10,444 nt of DNA from Caldifarciminota bacterium (GCA_027064565.1 JAMOPK010000269.1:1-10444), one strand, 5' to 3'; counted from the stretch's first letter, positions 1 through 7,924 are shown. Notes: generated by a model not told the origin, from the sequence alone. Translations and numbers: made by a program.

Positions 1-504
1 ATTGACACCGTCCGCTTTATGATCAGCACGATTCCGGGCGAGGAACCGAGGCCTCTTATGAAGATCGTTTCTGGCGGCGAACTGTCCAGGATCATGCTTG
101 CGCTCAAAGTGGTTCTTGCCGAGGTCGATGAGGTCGAGACGCTCGTTTTCGATGAGATAGACGTCGGGATAAGCGGCCGCATTGCTGAGGCTGTTGGCAG
201 AAAGATGAAGCGGGTATCCCGAAAACGGCAGGTGATAACCGTCACGCACCTGCCACAGATAGCCGCTTTTGCGGACAGGCATTTTAAGGTCGAAAAATTG
301 CAGGGGGATGACGGTGTGGAATCGAGGGTCGTGGAGCTTGATTTTGACGGCCGTGTCATGGAAATCGCATCCATGCTCACGGGGGAGAGGATAACCGATG
401 CCTCGATAGAACAGGCAAGGGAACTCTTAAAATTGGCGCAATCTACATTTGAAAATCACATCTTTTCAAGTCGAGGTTTTTCCAGATCAGGAGGTCAAAA
501 ATGA
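1..504 (+). CDS. recN: DNA repair ATPase RecN, C-terminal part (5' end outside window)
   Basis: The reading frame is open from base 1 and gives the last 167 residues of RecN, the SMC-like ATPase that acts on DNA double-strand breaks in the cytoplasm. What is visible is the C-terminal ATPase half: the ABC signature SGGELSRIMLALK (about bases 73-111), the Walker B/D-loop segment LVFDEIDVGISG and the H-loop segment VTHLPQIAAFADRHFKVEK. This order and spacing is diagnostic of RecN rather than SMC or RecF. The Walker A half and the coiled coil lie upstream of the window. The tail after the last conserved block (ending FSRSGGQK) is not conserved in the family as I know it. The stop codon overlaps the next gene's start (ATGA at 501-504), so the response regulator and kinase may be co-transcribed with recN. 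Base composition is about 53% GC in the sampled part, higher than in the next gene. Confidence 0.97.
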   Translation: MDTVRFMISTIPGEEPRPLMKIVSGGELSRIMLALKVVLAEVDEVETLVFDEIDVGISGRIAEAVGRKMKRVSRKRQVITVTHLPQIAAFADRHFKVEKLQGDDGVESRVVELDFDGRVMEIASMLTGERITDASIEQARELLKLAQSTFENHIFSSRGFSRSGGQK

Positions 505-854
505 GGATATTTATCTATGATGATGACCCGGAAACCCTGGATTCGCTTGTCACATATCTGTCATGTGAAAACAATGAGTTATACCCTTTTGTCAACCTAT
601 CCAAGGCCATAAAATTTGCGAGACAAACGGACAACAGCATTGACGTCGCAATTATAGACGGTGGATTCGATAGCGGCGAAGCAGGAGTTGAGATATCTGT
701 CATTCTCAGGAACAACAATCCAGATGCGAGAATAATCATTTTGACGGGATTCTCGGAGCCCTCTGTGATGGACATCCTTGAGAAATACAATATTGAACTC
801 TACGAAAAGCCACAGGATGTGTCCAGACTCATCGACGAATTTGGATGCATATAA
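501..854 (+). CDS. Stand-alone receiver-domain response regulator (CheY-like, no output domain)
   Basis: This 117-residue protein is a single phosphoacceptor receiver domain. All the key residues can be seen: the acidic pair D8/D9 in YDDDP, the phosphoacceptor D53 in VAIIDGG, T82 in IIILTG and K103 in YEKP. Nothing follows the domain, so there is no DNA-binding or enzymatic output; signalling must go through protein contact, a phosphorelay or feedback on the kinase. The start ATG at 501 has a strong Shine-Dalgarno AGGAGGT (489-495) inside the end of recN and overlaps its stop by 4 bases. The histidine kinase gene begins 3 bases after its stop, which makes the kinase its likely partner (inference from context). 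Base composition is AT-rich (about 35% GC near 541-600) compared with recN. The domain call is secure; the pathway is unknown. Confidence 0.92.
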   Translation: MRIFIYDDDPETLDSLVTYLSCENNELYPFVNLSKAIKFARQTDNSIDVAIIDGGFDSGEAGVEISVILRNNNPDARIIILTGFSEPSVMDILEKYNIELYEKPQDVSRLIDEFGCI

Positions 855-857
855 ACG

Positions 858-3590
858 ATGAAACCGGCAACCGATAGATTCAAAAAATGGGCTAATAGGA
901 GAATAGACAAGCTAAGGGGGATTGAAAAACTCCTCACTGAAGAATTTAAAAGGAGTTATTTGGGGATAGCAATCGCTTTTTTTCTGTCTGCCAGCCTTTT
1001 CTACGTTTTTGGGATGAAATACAGGGTTTTCTTCGTAGTATCCGATGCCATAAACCACATGATCAGATTCCGATTGGATGCGCCAGCTGATACATCGTCC
1101 CCCGGGATTTACGTTATCCGGAACATCAGGGAACCCACTGCTGGAGAGGTGGATTCCGCCATTCAGTTGCTTTACGAAGCTTCCCTTAAAACCGACAAAA
1201 AAGTAACATTGGTGACGGAATTGGGGTGGGTGTTTCAGGAGACTCTCAGCGATACCCCTAACAATGCTTCCATTTTCGCAACCATAAACAGGGATACCCT
1301 ATCTCACATGAAAGTCCTTTTTGTTTATCCCTCTGCCGGGAAATACAAAGGCTATTTGAAAGGTTATGACTCGCTGCCAAAAGGAATAAAAGAAAATATC
1401 TGCTATCTCAATTATCTCCCTCTGAAAAGGGATCGTGTAGCAACCCCTTATTCCTTCAGTGTCCCGATATCTAAACGTTTTTCGCTGATTATGCGGATAA
1501 GCGAATTTTTCGGGCTACCTCTTCTTGCAGATACAATGGAGAAAGAGACGGTAAAGGTCATAACTAAACTTACTCCTCCACCTTACAAAGTTATCAGCTT
1601 AGGGGATCCTATCATGATGGGTTACAGGCGTGCCCTGGAACCCGCACTTAAAATATTGCATAACCCCCGATCGCCGAAGAATGTTATTTTCATCTACCTC
1701 CCATCAACATTCGACAAACATGTAATTTTCGTGCCCGGTCAGCATCTACAGCTTTCCGATGTGTACGCACTTTCTATCTGGGAAACATTACATCCTGTGG
1801 AAGCAAAACCTCTGCCTATGTGGGTCGATTTCCTGATTTTTGGAACGGTCATGGTTTTGATCTGGACATTACGCAAGAGGGTAAACAATCTATTTTTCAC
1901 CCTGGGGATGCTTGCATTTACGGTGCTTGGGGCAACATGGTACGTCTTGAGGCCTTTTCACATTACGTTTTACGATAGATATATTTTTGAGCTCGGAATA
2001 TCACTATGGGTTGGCTATTTTACAGTTTTTATTGTGGAATCATCGTTATTCGGGACGATAATGGCGCTCATCAAACGGTTCGTAATGGAGTCTCAGAGTT
2101 ACAAGTATCTTCAGCACGGACTTGCTCACCTTTTTTACTCATCACTCCAACTGATGATCCCTGAGATCGCCGCAATAGTTGTTGAAACAAGAGAGTTTTT
2201 CATCACCCGCAGATATGTGATTGGGGAAATTGATGTCAACCGAAAAGCTGTCAGGAAGAATTACGTTCCTTATACGATCAGAAGAAGAATAGGGATTTTC
2301 AAAATTGCTGTGTTGAAAGTTTATCTTCCTATCGACACACGACCAACAAAGGAGGAGCTGAATTTTATCAAGCGTGCATGGAATGACCCAGTTTTTATGC
2401 CCCTCATATTCGATAAGATTTACACCGAAAAAGCCTTGCGAGGAAAAGCATTTAACATTTATAGCATTGATGCCTATACAAAGGCCCTTGTCCACGAAAG
2501 TATAGGGTTCAGGAAACTTATAGATTCGATGGATAGCGGTGCAGCTATATTTTGCTCCACAGGCATCCTCCTTTATTGCAACAGTAAGCTTCAAAAAATT
2601 CTTGGTAAAGGGGAATCTGCCCCTCAATCCACTGTTTTTGACCTTCTTTCAAAGACTTTTATGGAACCCCTTATTCCCCTGATAAGGGAAAAGATGTTGT
2701 TGGGAGGAGAAGCAACTCGTGATGTTTTTGATGCTAAAAATGATAGACATTATCGGGTTTCGTTTAGACGGTTAAGCACAGAACGTTCCAAAAATTTGTA
2801 TTTATACATGATGATCGTGCAGGATGTGACATATTTCTTTAAGCTTTACATTGAGGAATCGATCATACGAAAGAACACCATCCGCATGATATCCCATGAG
2901 CTCGGGAACGCATTAAGCTCTTACGAATTGCACATGAAAGTTATCAAAGACAAAACGAAAGGGATACAGGATGATATGCTCCATAGTCGATTGGATAAGC
3001 TTGAACTTGCAATAAAAATGGTTGTTGAACATGTCGAAAAGCTATCATTTTTTGCCCGATTGAAACAGGACTCCTTACCGCTCAAATTAACAAATGTGAA
3101 GCTCAAGGACCTGGTAATGGACATTGTAAGATTTATCGAAAGCGTTTATAAAAGCAGGAAGTTGTGGGCCAACTCCGAGATCATCGTAGATGTTCCTGAT
3201 AACATTTCGCTCGTCGCCGACAGGGTGCTCTTGAAGATTGTCCTTAAGAATCTGATCGAGAATGCCCTCAAATACAGCCGCTCCAGAGCGCTGGTCGTGG
3301 CGCGTGAGGAGGGCGAAAACGTGATCATTGAAATCGAAGATGACGGCAAAGGAATCCCACCGGAAAAAATCGACCTCATCTGGAAACCTTTCGAGAGGGC
3401 ACAGGAGAAAAAAGAGACCGGAGAGGCGATACCCGGATTGGGACTCGGCCTTTTCATAGTCCAATACCTGTTTAAGATAAAGGCTATCGACGGCGAAATA
3501 TCAGTTGGCAGAAGCGAGAAGTTGGGCGGTGCGAAATTTACGCTGGTGATCCGCAAAAAGCCCAATCACCCAAACACAACATCCAGATAG
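858..3590 (+). CDS. Membrane sensor histidine kinase with CHASE2-like sensor and PAS-like domain
   Basis: A 910-residue hybrid-free histidine kinase. Order of parts: a basic cytoplasmic N-terminus; TM1 about 34-53; an extracytoplasmic region about 54-320 whose start (DAINHMIRFRLDAP) and end (three closely spaced membrane helices about 322-339, 346-364 and 378-397) match the layout of CHASE2 sensors, although the sequence is divergent; an unassigned cytoplasmic stretch about 400-550 that could be a degenerate GAF-like domain; a PAS-like domain about 552-660; the HisKA dimerisation helix with phosphoacceptor H680 in ISHELGN; and the HATPase domain with N-box N802 (LKNLIENALKYS), G1 box D828-G832 (DDGKGIP), F-box segment WKPFERA and G2 box GLGLGL (861-865 region). 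All catalytic motifs look intact, so it should autophosphorylate. It has no clear Shine-Dalgarno of its own and starts 3 bases after the response regulator, suggesting translational coupling. The ligand is unknown. Its 3' end overlaps the convergent ZIP gene. Confidence 0.94.
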   Translation: MKPATDRFKKWANRRIDKLRGIEKLLTEEFKRSYLGIAIAFFLSASLFYVFGMKYRVFFVVSDAINHMIRFRLDAPADTSSPGIYVIRNIREPTAGEVDSAIQLLYEASLKTDKKVTLVTELGWVFQETLSDTPNNASIFATINRDTLSHMKVLFVYPSAGKYKGYLKGYDSLPKGIKENICYLNYLPLKRDRVATPYSFSVPISKRFSLIMRISEFFGLPLLADTMEKETVKVITKLTPPPYKVISLGDPIMMGYRRALEPALKILHNPRSPKNVIFIYLPSTFDKHVIFVPGQHLQLSDVYALSIWETLHPVEAKPLPMWVDFLIFGTVMVLIWTLRKRVNNLFFTLGMLAFTVLGATWYVLRPFHITFYDRYIFELGISLWVGYFTVFIVESSLFGTIMALIKRFVMESQSYKYLQHGLAHLFYSSLQLMIPEIAAIVVETREFFITRRYVIGEIDVNRKAVRKNYVPYTIRRRIGIFKIAVLKVYLPIDTRPTKEELNFIKRAWNDPVFMPLIFDKIYTEKALRGKAFNIYSIDAYTKALVHESIGFRKLIDSMDSGAAIFCSTGILLYCNSKLQKILGKGESAPQSTVFDLLSKTFMEPLIPLIREKMLLGGEATRDVFDAKNDRHYRVSFRRLSTERSKNLYLYMMIVQDVTYFFKLYIEESIIRKNTIRMISHELGNALSSYELHMKVIKDKTKGIQDDMLHSRLDKLELAIKMVVEHVEKLSFFARLKQDSLPLKLTNVKLKDLVMDIVRFIESVYKSRKLWANSEIIVDVPDNISLVADRVLLKIVLKNLIENALKYSRSRALVVAREEGENVIIEIEDDGKGIPPEKIDLIWKPFERAQEKKETGEAIPGLGLGLFIVQYLFKIKAIDGEISVGRSEKLGGAKFTLVIRKKPNHPNTTSR

Positions 3591-4357
3591 AGCATAACTA
3601 TGATTCCGAGAATTGTGCCAAATGTTGCATATCTCTCATGGCCCTTTCTGTGTGTCTCGGGGACGATTTCGTCGCTTATGACGTATAGCATGGCCCCGGC
3701 AGCAAATCCCATGGCGTAGGGGATGATTGGCCTGACGAGGTTCACCGCCCATGCCCCCAACATGGCAAGGGGTATTTCCACCAGTCCTGACCGGATACCT
3801 GTGAAGGCGGCGTAGAAACCGCGTCCCATCCCGGCACTCACCGCCGAGAGGGATACGGAAAATCCTTCAGGGATGTTCTGCAGGCCTATGGCGATCATCA
3901 GCACAATCGCATCTCGTATCATACCGGAACCGAAAGCAACCCCTACCGCAAGTCCTTCCGGCATGTTGTGCAAGGTTATGGCGATTATGAACAACCACAC
4001 CGCCTTGATCCTCTTGGTTTGCAGGCCTTCGTACCCGATGATCCTGTGCATGTGCGGGATCAGGTGGTCAGCAGCCTCAAGGAAAAGAGCCCCCATCAGG
4101 ATGCCAATCAACACGGGAAAAATTCCGCCCAGCTCTATGCCGGGCATGATAAGGCTTGTGAAACTTGCGGCTAACATGACGCCCGCTGCAAATCCGAGGG
4201 AAGCATCGAGGAATTTATCCGAAGCTCGTTTGATGAGCAGCACCAGCACGGCCCCCAAGGTGTTCAACAGCGTCGTGAAAACGCCGCCCCAGAAACCAAG
4301 CCATATTGCTTTGCCGCCGGAGAGCTTCAGGAACAGGACAACGAGCCAGTCTGCCAT
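3566..4357 (-). CDS. ZIP-family divalent metal transporter (GufA type)
   Basis: A 263-residue inner-membrane protein with about eight membrane helices. The two ZIP signature helices are intact: TM4 with HNMPEG (H130, N131, P133, E134) and TM5 with QNIPEG (Q160, N161, P163, E164), the binuclear metal site of GufA-type ZIP proteins. A histidine-bearing loop precedes TM4 (H98, H102, H104), and DEIVPETHRKGHE follows the seventh helix. Family members import zinc, iron, manganese or similar ions; the substrate cannot be read from sequence. An upstream GTG at 4384 would add nine basic residues (NLTKRRRT), but that stretch is encoded by the Shine-Dalgarno itself, so I take ATG 4357. It is transcribed alone, converging on the histidine kinase with a 25-base tail overlap. 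No metalloregulator site was recognised upstream. Confidence 0.95.
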   Translation of the reverse strand: MADWLVVLFLKLSGGKAIWLGFWGGVFTTLLNTLGAVLVLLIKRASDKFLDASLGFAAGVMLAASFTSLIMPGIELGGIFPVLIGILMGALFLEAADHLIPHMHRIIGYEGLQTKRIKAVWLFIIAITLHNMPEGLAVGVAFGSGMIRDAIVLMIAIGLQNIPEGFSVSLSAVSAGMGRGFYAAFTGIRSGLVEIPLAMLGAWAVNLVRPIIPYAMGFAAGAMLYVISDEIVPETHRKGHERYATFGTILGIIVMLYLDVVFG

Positions 4358-4360
4358 TGT

Positions 4361-4370
4361 TCTCCTCCTT
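4361..4370 (-). promoter_or_regulatory. Ribosome binding site that fixes the ZIP start at 4357
   Basis: On the minus strand the bases read AAGGAGGAGA, ending 3 bases before ATG 4357; the AGGAGG core is 6 bases from that ATG. This strong Shine-Dalgarno lies inside the longer GTG-started frame and argues for the shorter protein. Confidence 0.85.
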
Positions 4371-4469
4371 TTTGTTAAATTCACGTCGATTTACCGTTAG
4401 GCAGCATTTTTCAATATTACCTTCTAATGGCTGGGGTGGCCATTCTGCCGATAATGTTCGTGAGATCCA

Positions 4470-4760
4470 GTGAGTCAGGAGTCTCGCCTGAGAGGAAGGT
4501 CGGAGACTTGCTCGTTAATAGGATTTTCCATTCGTGAAATAGCTGGAAGTAAAACTGGCTGTCCGGAAAGGCCACCTAAACGACAGATTGGGGCGGCATT
4601 CTGTACCCCCCATTTTATCCCCAAGATAACTGTGATGTTAAACGGCGAAATGCGTAGGAACTTGGTTCTCACCATGTATGATGTGCTCAAGGAAATTGGA
4701 ACCCTGAGCACCTGAAAGAATGGGATGAAATCGTGAAAGAAGTTCTAAAACCCTGGATAA
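4470..4760 (+). pseudogene. Possible small ORF remnant in the gap between ZIP and the ABC operon
   Basis: Bases 4358-4840 hold no intact recognisable gene. The best candidate is a GTG-started frame at 4470-4715 (81 residues). Its last part (MLNGEMRRNLVLTMYDVLKEIG, from ATG 4635) looks protein-like, and a one-base shift near 4697 would continue it as NPEHLKEWDEIVKEVLKPWIT to a stop at 4760. The charge pattern of both halves is that of an amphipathic helical protein, which is why a frameshifted remnant is proposed. No family was recognised, there is no convincing Shine-Dalgarno before 4470, and the opposite strand carries a similarly long open frame (4475-4711), so it may be non-coding. An 8-bp palindrome ATACGTAT sits at 4802-4809; I see no terminator hairpin with a U-tract for either flanking gene. 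Confidence 0.2.
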
Positions 4761-4840
4761 CCTGATGCGGCTGCCTGAAACATTACCCAACCACCATTCT
4801 TATACGTATTTGCAGAATTCTATCCCAATCCGCCCAAAAC

Positions 4841-5497
4841 TCAATACCTGTCCCGGACGACGTTGAAACTGCCGCTCAGGATCGCCCTGACGCCGGGGCG
4901 GCCTCCTGTCGGTTTTCTCAGCTTTTTAATGTTGAGGACACCCCGATCGTCCAGCCAGACAGACGCGGGAACAGAGAAGATTATCTTTGCGCCGTCGGCG
5001 AAGAAGTAGAGCGGTGCAGGGATCCTTTTCCTTGCCTCGATGAATGCCCTGCCGCCCTTCATGTTGAAGACCCCGCCCTTCAGCATCGCCTGAGCGTTCG
5101 AGAGGACGAAATCGCTCATGAGCGAGTAAATTTCCGTCCTCCTGTGTGTTGAGGAAGGCAGAACTATTTCGCAGTTAGAGAACTTCAGTTCGATGTCCAG
5201 TCCAGCCGACCCCGCGGTGCTGAGGTCGAGGACCGCTTTCGAGAGCGACAGCGAGAGCTTCACGTCGATGAACGCACTTTCCGGAAAAATGACAGAGACG
5301 ATAGGTTTGCCTAACAGGCCCATGGGATTGATAACGCTTCCGAGCCTGACGTCGATGGTGTCGCCCCTGCGTTCCACGTCGGCCGGCACGCCGATGCATC
5401 TGAGCTGCGGGCCAGGCGCGACCCGCAGCTCTACCCCTGTGAGTGAACCGTTAACACGGACAAACAGGAGGCTTAAGGATAGGATCAAAATGGGCAT
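4841..5497 (-). CDS. Exported beta-rich protein of unknown function, last gene of the ABC operon
   Basis: A 218-residue protein with a short hydrophobic N-terminal signal (PILILSLSLLFV, residues 2-13) and no other membrane helix, so it is probably secreted to the periplasm. I do not recognise a named family. The body alternates hydrophobic and polar residues as in beta structure; residues about 78-115 (KLSLSLSKAVLDLS...LDIELKFSNCEIVLP) resemble a strand repeat of toastrack-type domains (DUF4097/DUF2154-like), which would match its neighbour, but this is tentative. The C-terminal part (about 140-218) contains FNMKGGRAFIEARKRIPAPLYFF and a lysine/arginine-rich segment. The start ATG at 5497 lies 3 bases after the stop of the barrel gene, with GAGG (5508-5511) as a modest Shine-Dalgarno inside it. 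Tight spacing makes co-translation likely and suggests it works with the outer-membrane protein. Confidence 0.75.
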   Translation of the reverse strand: MPILILSLSLLFVRVNGSLTGVELRVAPGPQLRCIGVPADVERRGDTIDVRLGSVINPMGLLGKPIVSVIFPESAFIDVKLSLSLSKAVLDLSTAGSAGLDIELKFSNCEIVLPSSTHRRTEIYSLMSDFVLSNAQAMLKGGVFNMKGGRAFIEARKRIPAPLYFFADGAKIIFSVPASVWLDDRGVLNIKKLRKPTGGRPGVRAILSGSFNVVRDRY

Positions 5498-5500
5498 GGG

Positions 5501-7174
5501 TTACAACCTCTCGCTGAACCTGATGACGAACCTGAACGGGCTTTCCTTTTCGATGGAGCGCGCCACCAGCATGGTGAACGGCCCTGTGCTGATCCCGACT
5601 CCGCCATCCACGTAACGATTATCGAACGAAGAGCCGGTCGCAGCGACGTCCGCGAAGATCACCCCATCTATGGAGCTGAACCCGATCCGATACTCCGCCT
5701 GAAGCAACTCGAATCTGGAGGCAACGATGGAATTCAGTTCGTACCCCGGAAGTGTGCCGGGGCCGCCCAGCCTGAACCCGAACGGGAACTCTTCGGTGGA
5801 GGAATAGCCTGCCGTCAGCCTCAGGTAGAGTTTGTCGTTTGGCCAGCTAATCTTGCTTCTCAGCTGAGCCAGAATGCGCTTGACCTCGATGTCATTCGGA
5901 GTAGGCAGGGACTTCTGAATGCCAACGTTGAGGGTGAGCGGCCCTATCGAGGATGAGATATGCCCTGTGAGCCAGTGGTATTCGCCCTCGTTCGGCACGG
6001 CCGGGTTATCGCGGAAGGGTTTGTGCGGGTAGAAAAGCGACCAGTCGGTGCGCTTCTCCAGCGATGTGAGCTTCTCGATGGAATATCCGATGAAAAGGTC
6101 TCCGTAAGGGAGCAGGCTGACACCGGCGCCGCCCGTCATGCCTTTTGATAGATAGTAGTCCAGCATGTCCTGATTGAGGAAGAAGGCGAAAATCGAGTTC
6201 TCCGTCTCGCTCATCTTCCAGACATCCGGACTCATGACCTTCGAATGGGCCTCGACACCGAGATAGACGGGGGAAGCAAGCGCCTTTTTCACACCGATCC
6301 AGAAATCCCATCTCTTGAGGGAGAACGCATATCTTACTCCAGCGGTAAGCTCATCTTTCACATGAAATCTGCCGTAAGTGTGCTGCTTTTTTAGGGATAT
6401 TGGCACTCCGAGAACGACCCCCTGCACCCTGTTGTAGGCAATGGGGGAGTTAGTTTTCCATAGTTTAAGGAAACTGCTGACTGCTTTTCCGCTGGTTTCT
6501 TCCTCTAAACCTGGTAGAAGGTTTGCCTCCGTCGAAAACTCAGCGAATTTCTCAAGCACGTCATCAGCAATATCGACCTCGCCCGTAGCGCTCTCGAAGG
6601 TGTATTTTCCAAGCTCTTCACACAGCGAATCGGCCTCGTCCACCCCGAATGTCCCGGCATAAGTTGATATGTAGAAAGTGGCCGGGATGCAGACCGTCAT
6701 GTAGATGTCGCCGCTTGTCGTCGTTACGGTATCAGTGACCGATGACCACACATCCGGGTCGTGGATGGCATAGCCGTAGAAGTCGATGTCGCCACTCACC
6801 GTCTCCACCGTCAGGTTGGACGGAGGAGCGTTGTTTATCCGAACGTCGCCGCTTACAGCACTCAGTTTGATCTTGTCGGGGTAGTCCGTCAGGCTCGTGT
6901 CATATTCCAGTTCGATGTCTCCGGAGACCGCCTTGACATGAATCTCCGTCACAGGTGGCGTTATCACGGTGACGTCCTCCGACGGCGACGAGATGCTCAG
7001 GACATTGCCCTCCAGCTCGTGCCCGAACTCCTCCTCGGAACTGACACGGATCGATTCCACATCCGTGATACTGATCTCGACGTTGCCGGACATGGCGGTC
7101 ACCTTGAGCACCGCCACGCTCTCGGCCGGCGCCGAGTAAAAGAAAGCCGTCAACACAAGTGACACGATCATCAT
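5501..7174 (-). CDS. Exported DUF4097-like toastrack repeat fused to an Omp85-like outer-membrane barrel
   Basis: A 557-residue protein with a signal peptide (about 1-17, AXA site APA before ESV). Residues about 24-203 hold six repeats of the form VSGD-(I/V)-x-(I/L), seen at SGNVEI (29), SGDIEL (84), SGDVRI (108), SGDIDF (127), SGDIYM (154) and TGEVDI (197), the hallmark of DUF4097-like toastrack domains. After a linker (about 204-245) comes YNRVQGVVLGVPISL and a long run of alternating amphipathic strands, then FRLGGPGTLPGYE (467-479), which looks like the conserved RGY/RGF-type motif of Omp85 barrels, and a final strand set (AEYRIGFSSIDGVIFADV...VDGGVGIST). So it is read as a periplasmic beta-solenoid-like domain tethered to an outer-membrane barrel without POTRA repeats. 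It ends in RFSERL, not the usual terminal aromatic residue. The start ATG 7174 has GGAGGT 7 bases upstream and follows the permease stop by 3 bases. Function is unknown. Confidence 0.82.
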   Translation of the reverse strand: MMIVSLVLTAFFYSAPAESVAVLKVTAMSGNVEISITDVESIRVSSEEEFGHELEGNVLSISSPSEDVTVITPPVTEIHVKAVSGDIELEYDTSLTDYPDKIKLSAVSGDVRINNAPPSNLTVETVSGDIDFYGYAIHDPDVWSSVTDTVTTTSGDIYMTVCIPATFYISTYAGTFGVDEADSLCEELGKYTFESATGEVDIADDVLEKFAEFSTEANLLPGLEEETSGKAVSSFLKLWKTNSPIAYNRVQGVVLGVPISLKKQHTYGRFHVKDELTAGVRYAFSLKRWDFWIGVKKALASPVYLGVEAHSKVMSPDVWKMSETENSIFAFFLNQDMLDYYLSKGMTGGAGVSLLPYGDLFIGYSIEKLTSLEKRTDWSLFYPHKPFRDNPAVPNEGEYHWLTGHISSSIGPLTLNVGIQKSLPTPNDIEVKRILAQLRSKISWPNDKLYLRLTAGYSSTEEFPFGFRLGGPGTLPGYELNSIVASRFELLQAEYRIGFSSIDGVIFADVAATGSSFDNRYVDGGVGISTGPFTMLVARSIEKESPFRFVIRFSERL

Positions 7175-7177
7175 GGC

Positions 7178-7912
7178 TTACACCTCCATTTTGTTTTCGA
7201 CCAGATACCCTGTCAGGGACACGTTGATGACGATGTAGATGGCGAGCAAAATCAATGTGCCCAGCGTCATGGGGCCTTTCGCTTGGGTACCGGCCCCATA
7301 TACCACGTAAAGGGTTATGTGGGGGAATTCCCGGAGGACCGGATCAAGCCAGCCCGCTATCTTAAGCCCTGCCTGTGAAAGGATGAGAAACAGGACGGCA
7401 GCGATGAGCCTGCCGAACCTCCTGACGCTCATTCCGACAGCCTGAAGGAGCAGGGAAAAGGTCGCCGTCAGCGTGAGCACCAGCCAGATGAGGACGAATA
7501 GCCACAGGGTTAGCCTCACCGTGTAAGTCGTTTGAGCAAGGGTTATCATTGTCCTGAAAGTGATGAAGTAGGTGGCGGCGTAGGCGAAAGACTCGATGCC
7601 TATCATGAGCGATTTGGCTGTGGCTATCTCGAAGCCGTTGACCGGAAGTGCTTTCAGGTATTCGATGGTTCGGTTGTCCCTCTCGCTTTTCAGTATCAAA
7701 ATGCCGCGGATGAAGGCAATGATGAGCAGTGGGAGTATCACTATCCCTGAAACCAACAGCATGGGTGCATTTCTGGACATCGAGGGGATGTCTTTGAACT
7801 TCAGGTAGATGTAAAAGTTGAACAGCAAAACCCCCGCAGGCACAAAGATCAGCCAGCTCTTAGCAAGCTTGATTTCCTTGACCAGAATGTTCTTTATGTT
7901 TCTGATGTCCAT
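7178..7912 (-). CDS. ABC-2 type transporter permease
   Basis: A 244-residue integral membrane protein with about six helices (roughly 19-37, 50-74, 100-120, 134-158, 166-184 and 216-237). The stretch ERDNRTIEYLKALPVNGFEIATAK (77-100) is the cytoplasmic segment between helices 2 and 3 seen in ABC-2 permeases linked to BcrA/YtrB-type ATPases, where it contacts the ATPase. Length is typical of a half-transporter, so a permease dimer with two ATPase subunits is expected. Families of this kind export peptides, antibiotics or other envelope-active compounds, or serve in resistance and stress sensing; the substrate here is unknown. The start ATG at 7912 has a purine-rich site GGGAGG just upstream and follows the ATPase stop by 12 bases. 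The next gene, encoding the barrel protein, starts 3 bases after its stop. Confidence 0.92.
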   Translation of the reverse strand: MDIRNIKNILVKEIKLAKSWLIFVPAGVLLFNFYIYLKFKDIPSMSRNAPMLLVSGIVILPLLIIAFIRGILILKSERDNRTIEYLKALPVNGFEIATAKSLMIGIESFAYAATYFITFRTMITLAQTTYTVRLTLWLFVLIWLVLTLTATFSLLLQAVGMSVRRFGRLIAAVLFLILSQAGLKIAGWLDPVLREFPHITLYVVYGAGTQAKGPMTLGTLILLAIYIVINVSLTGYLVENKMEV

Positions 7913-7924
7913 GATGTCCCTCCC

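Noticed and set aside
4358..4384. GTG-initiated longer ZIP protein
   Set aside because: The added residues are encoded by the Shine-Dalgarno of the ATG at 4357 and give an atypical basic leader.
4388..4414. ZIP promoter candidate TTGAAA-N15-TAAATC on the minus strand
   Set aside because: The 15-base spacer is too short and the -10 match is poor; not strong enough to annotate.
4475..4520. Weak inverted repeat GTCTC/GAGAC around 4480-4506
   Set aside because: Five-base arms with a long irregular loop; no link to a gene end.
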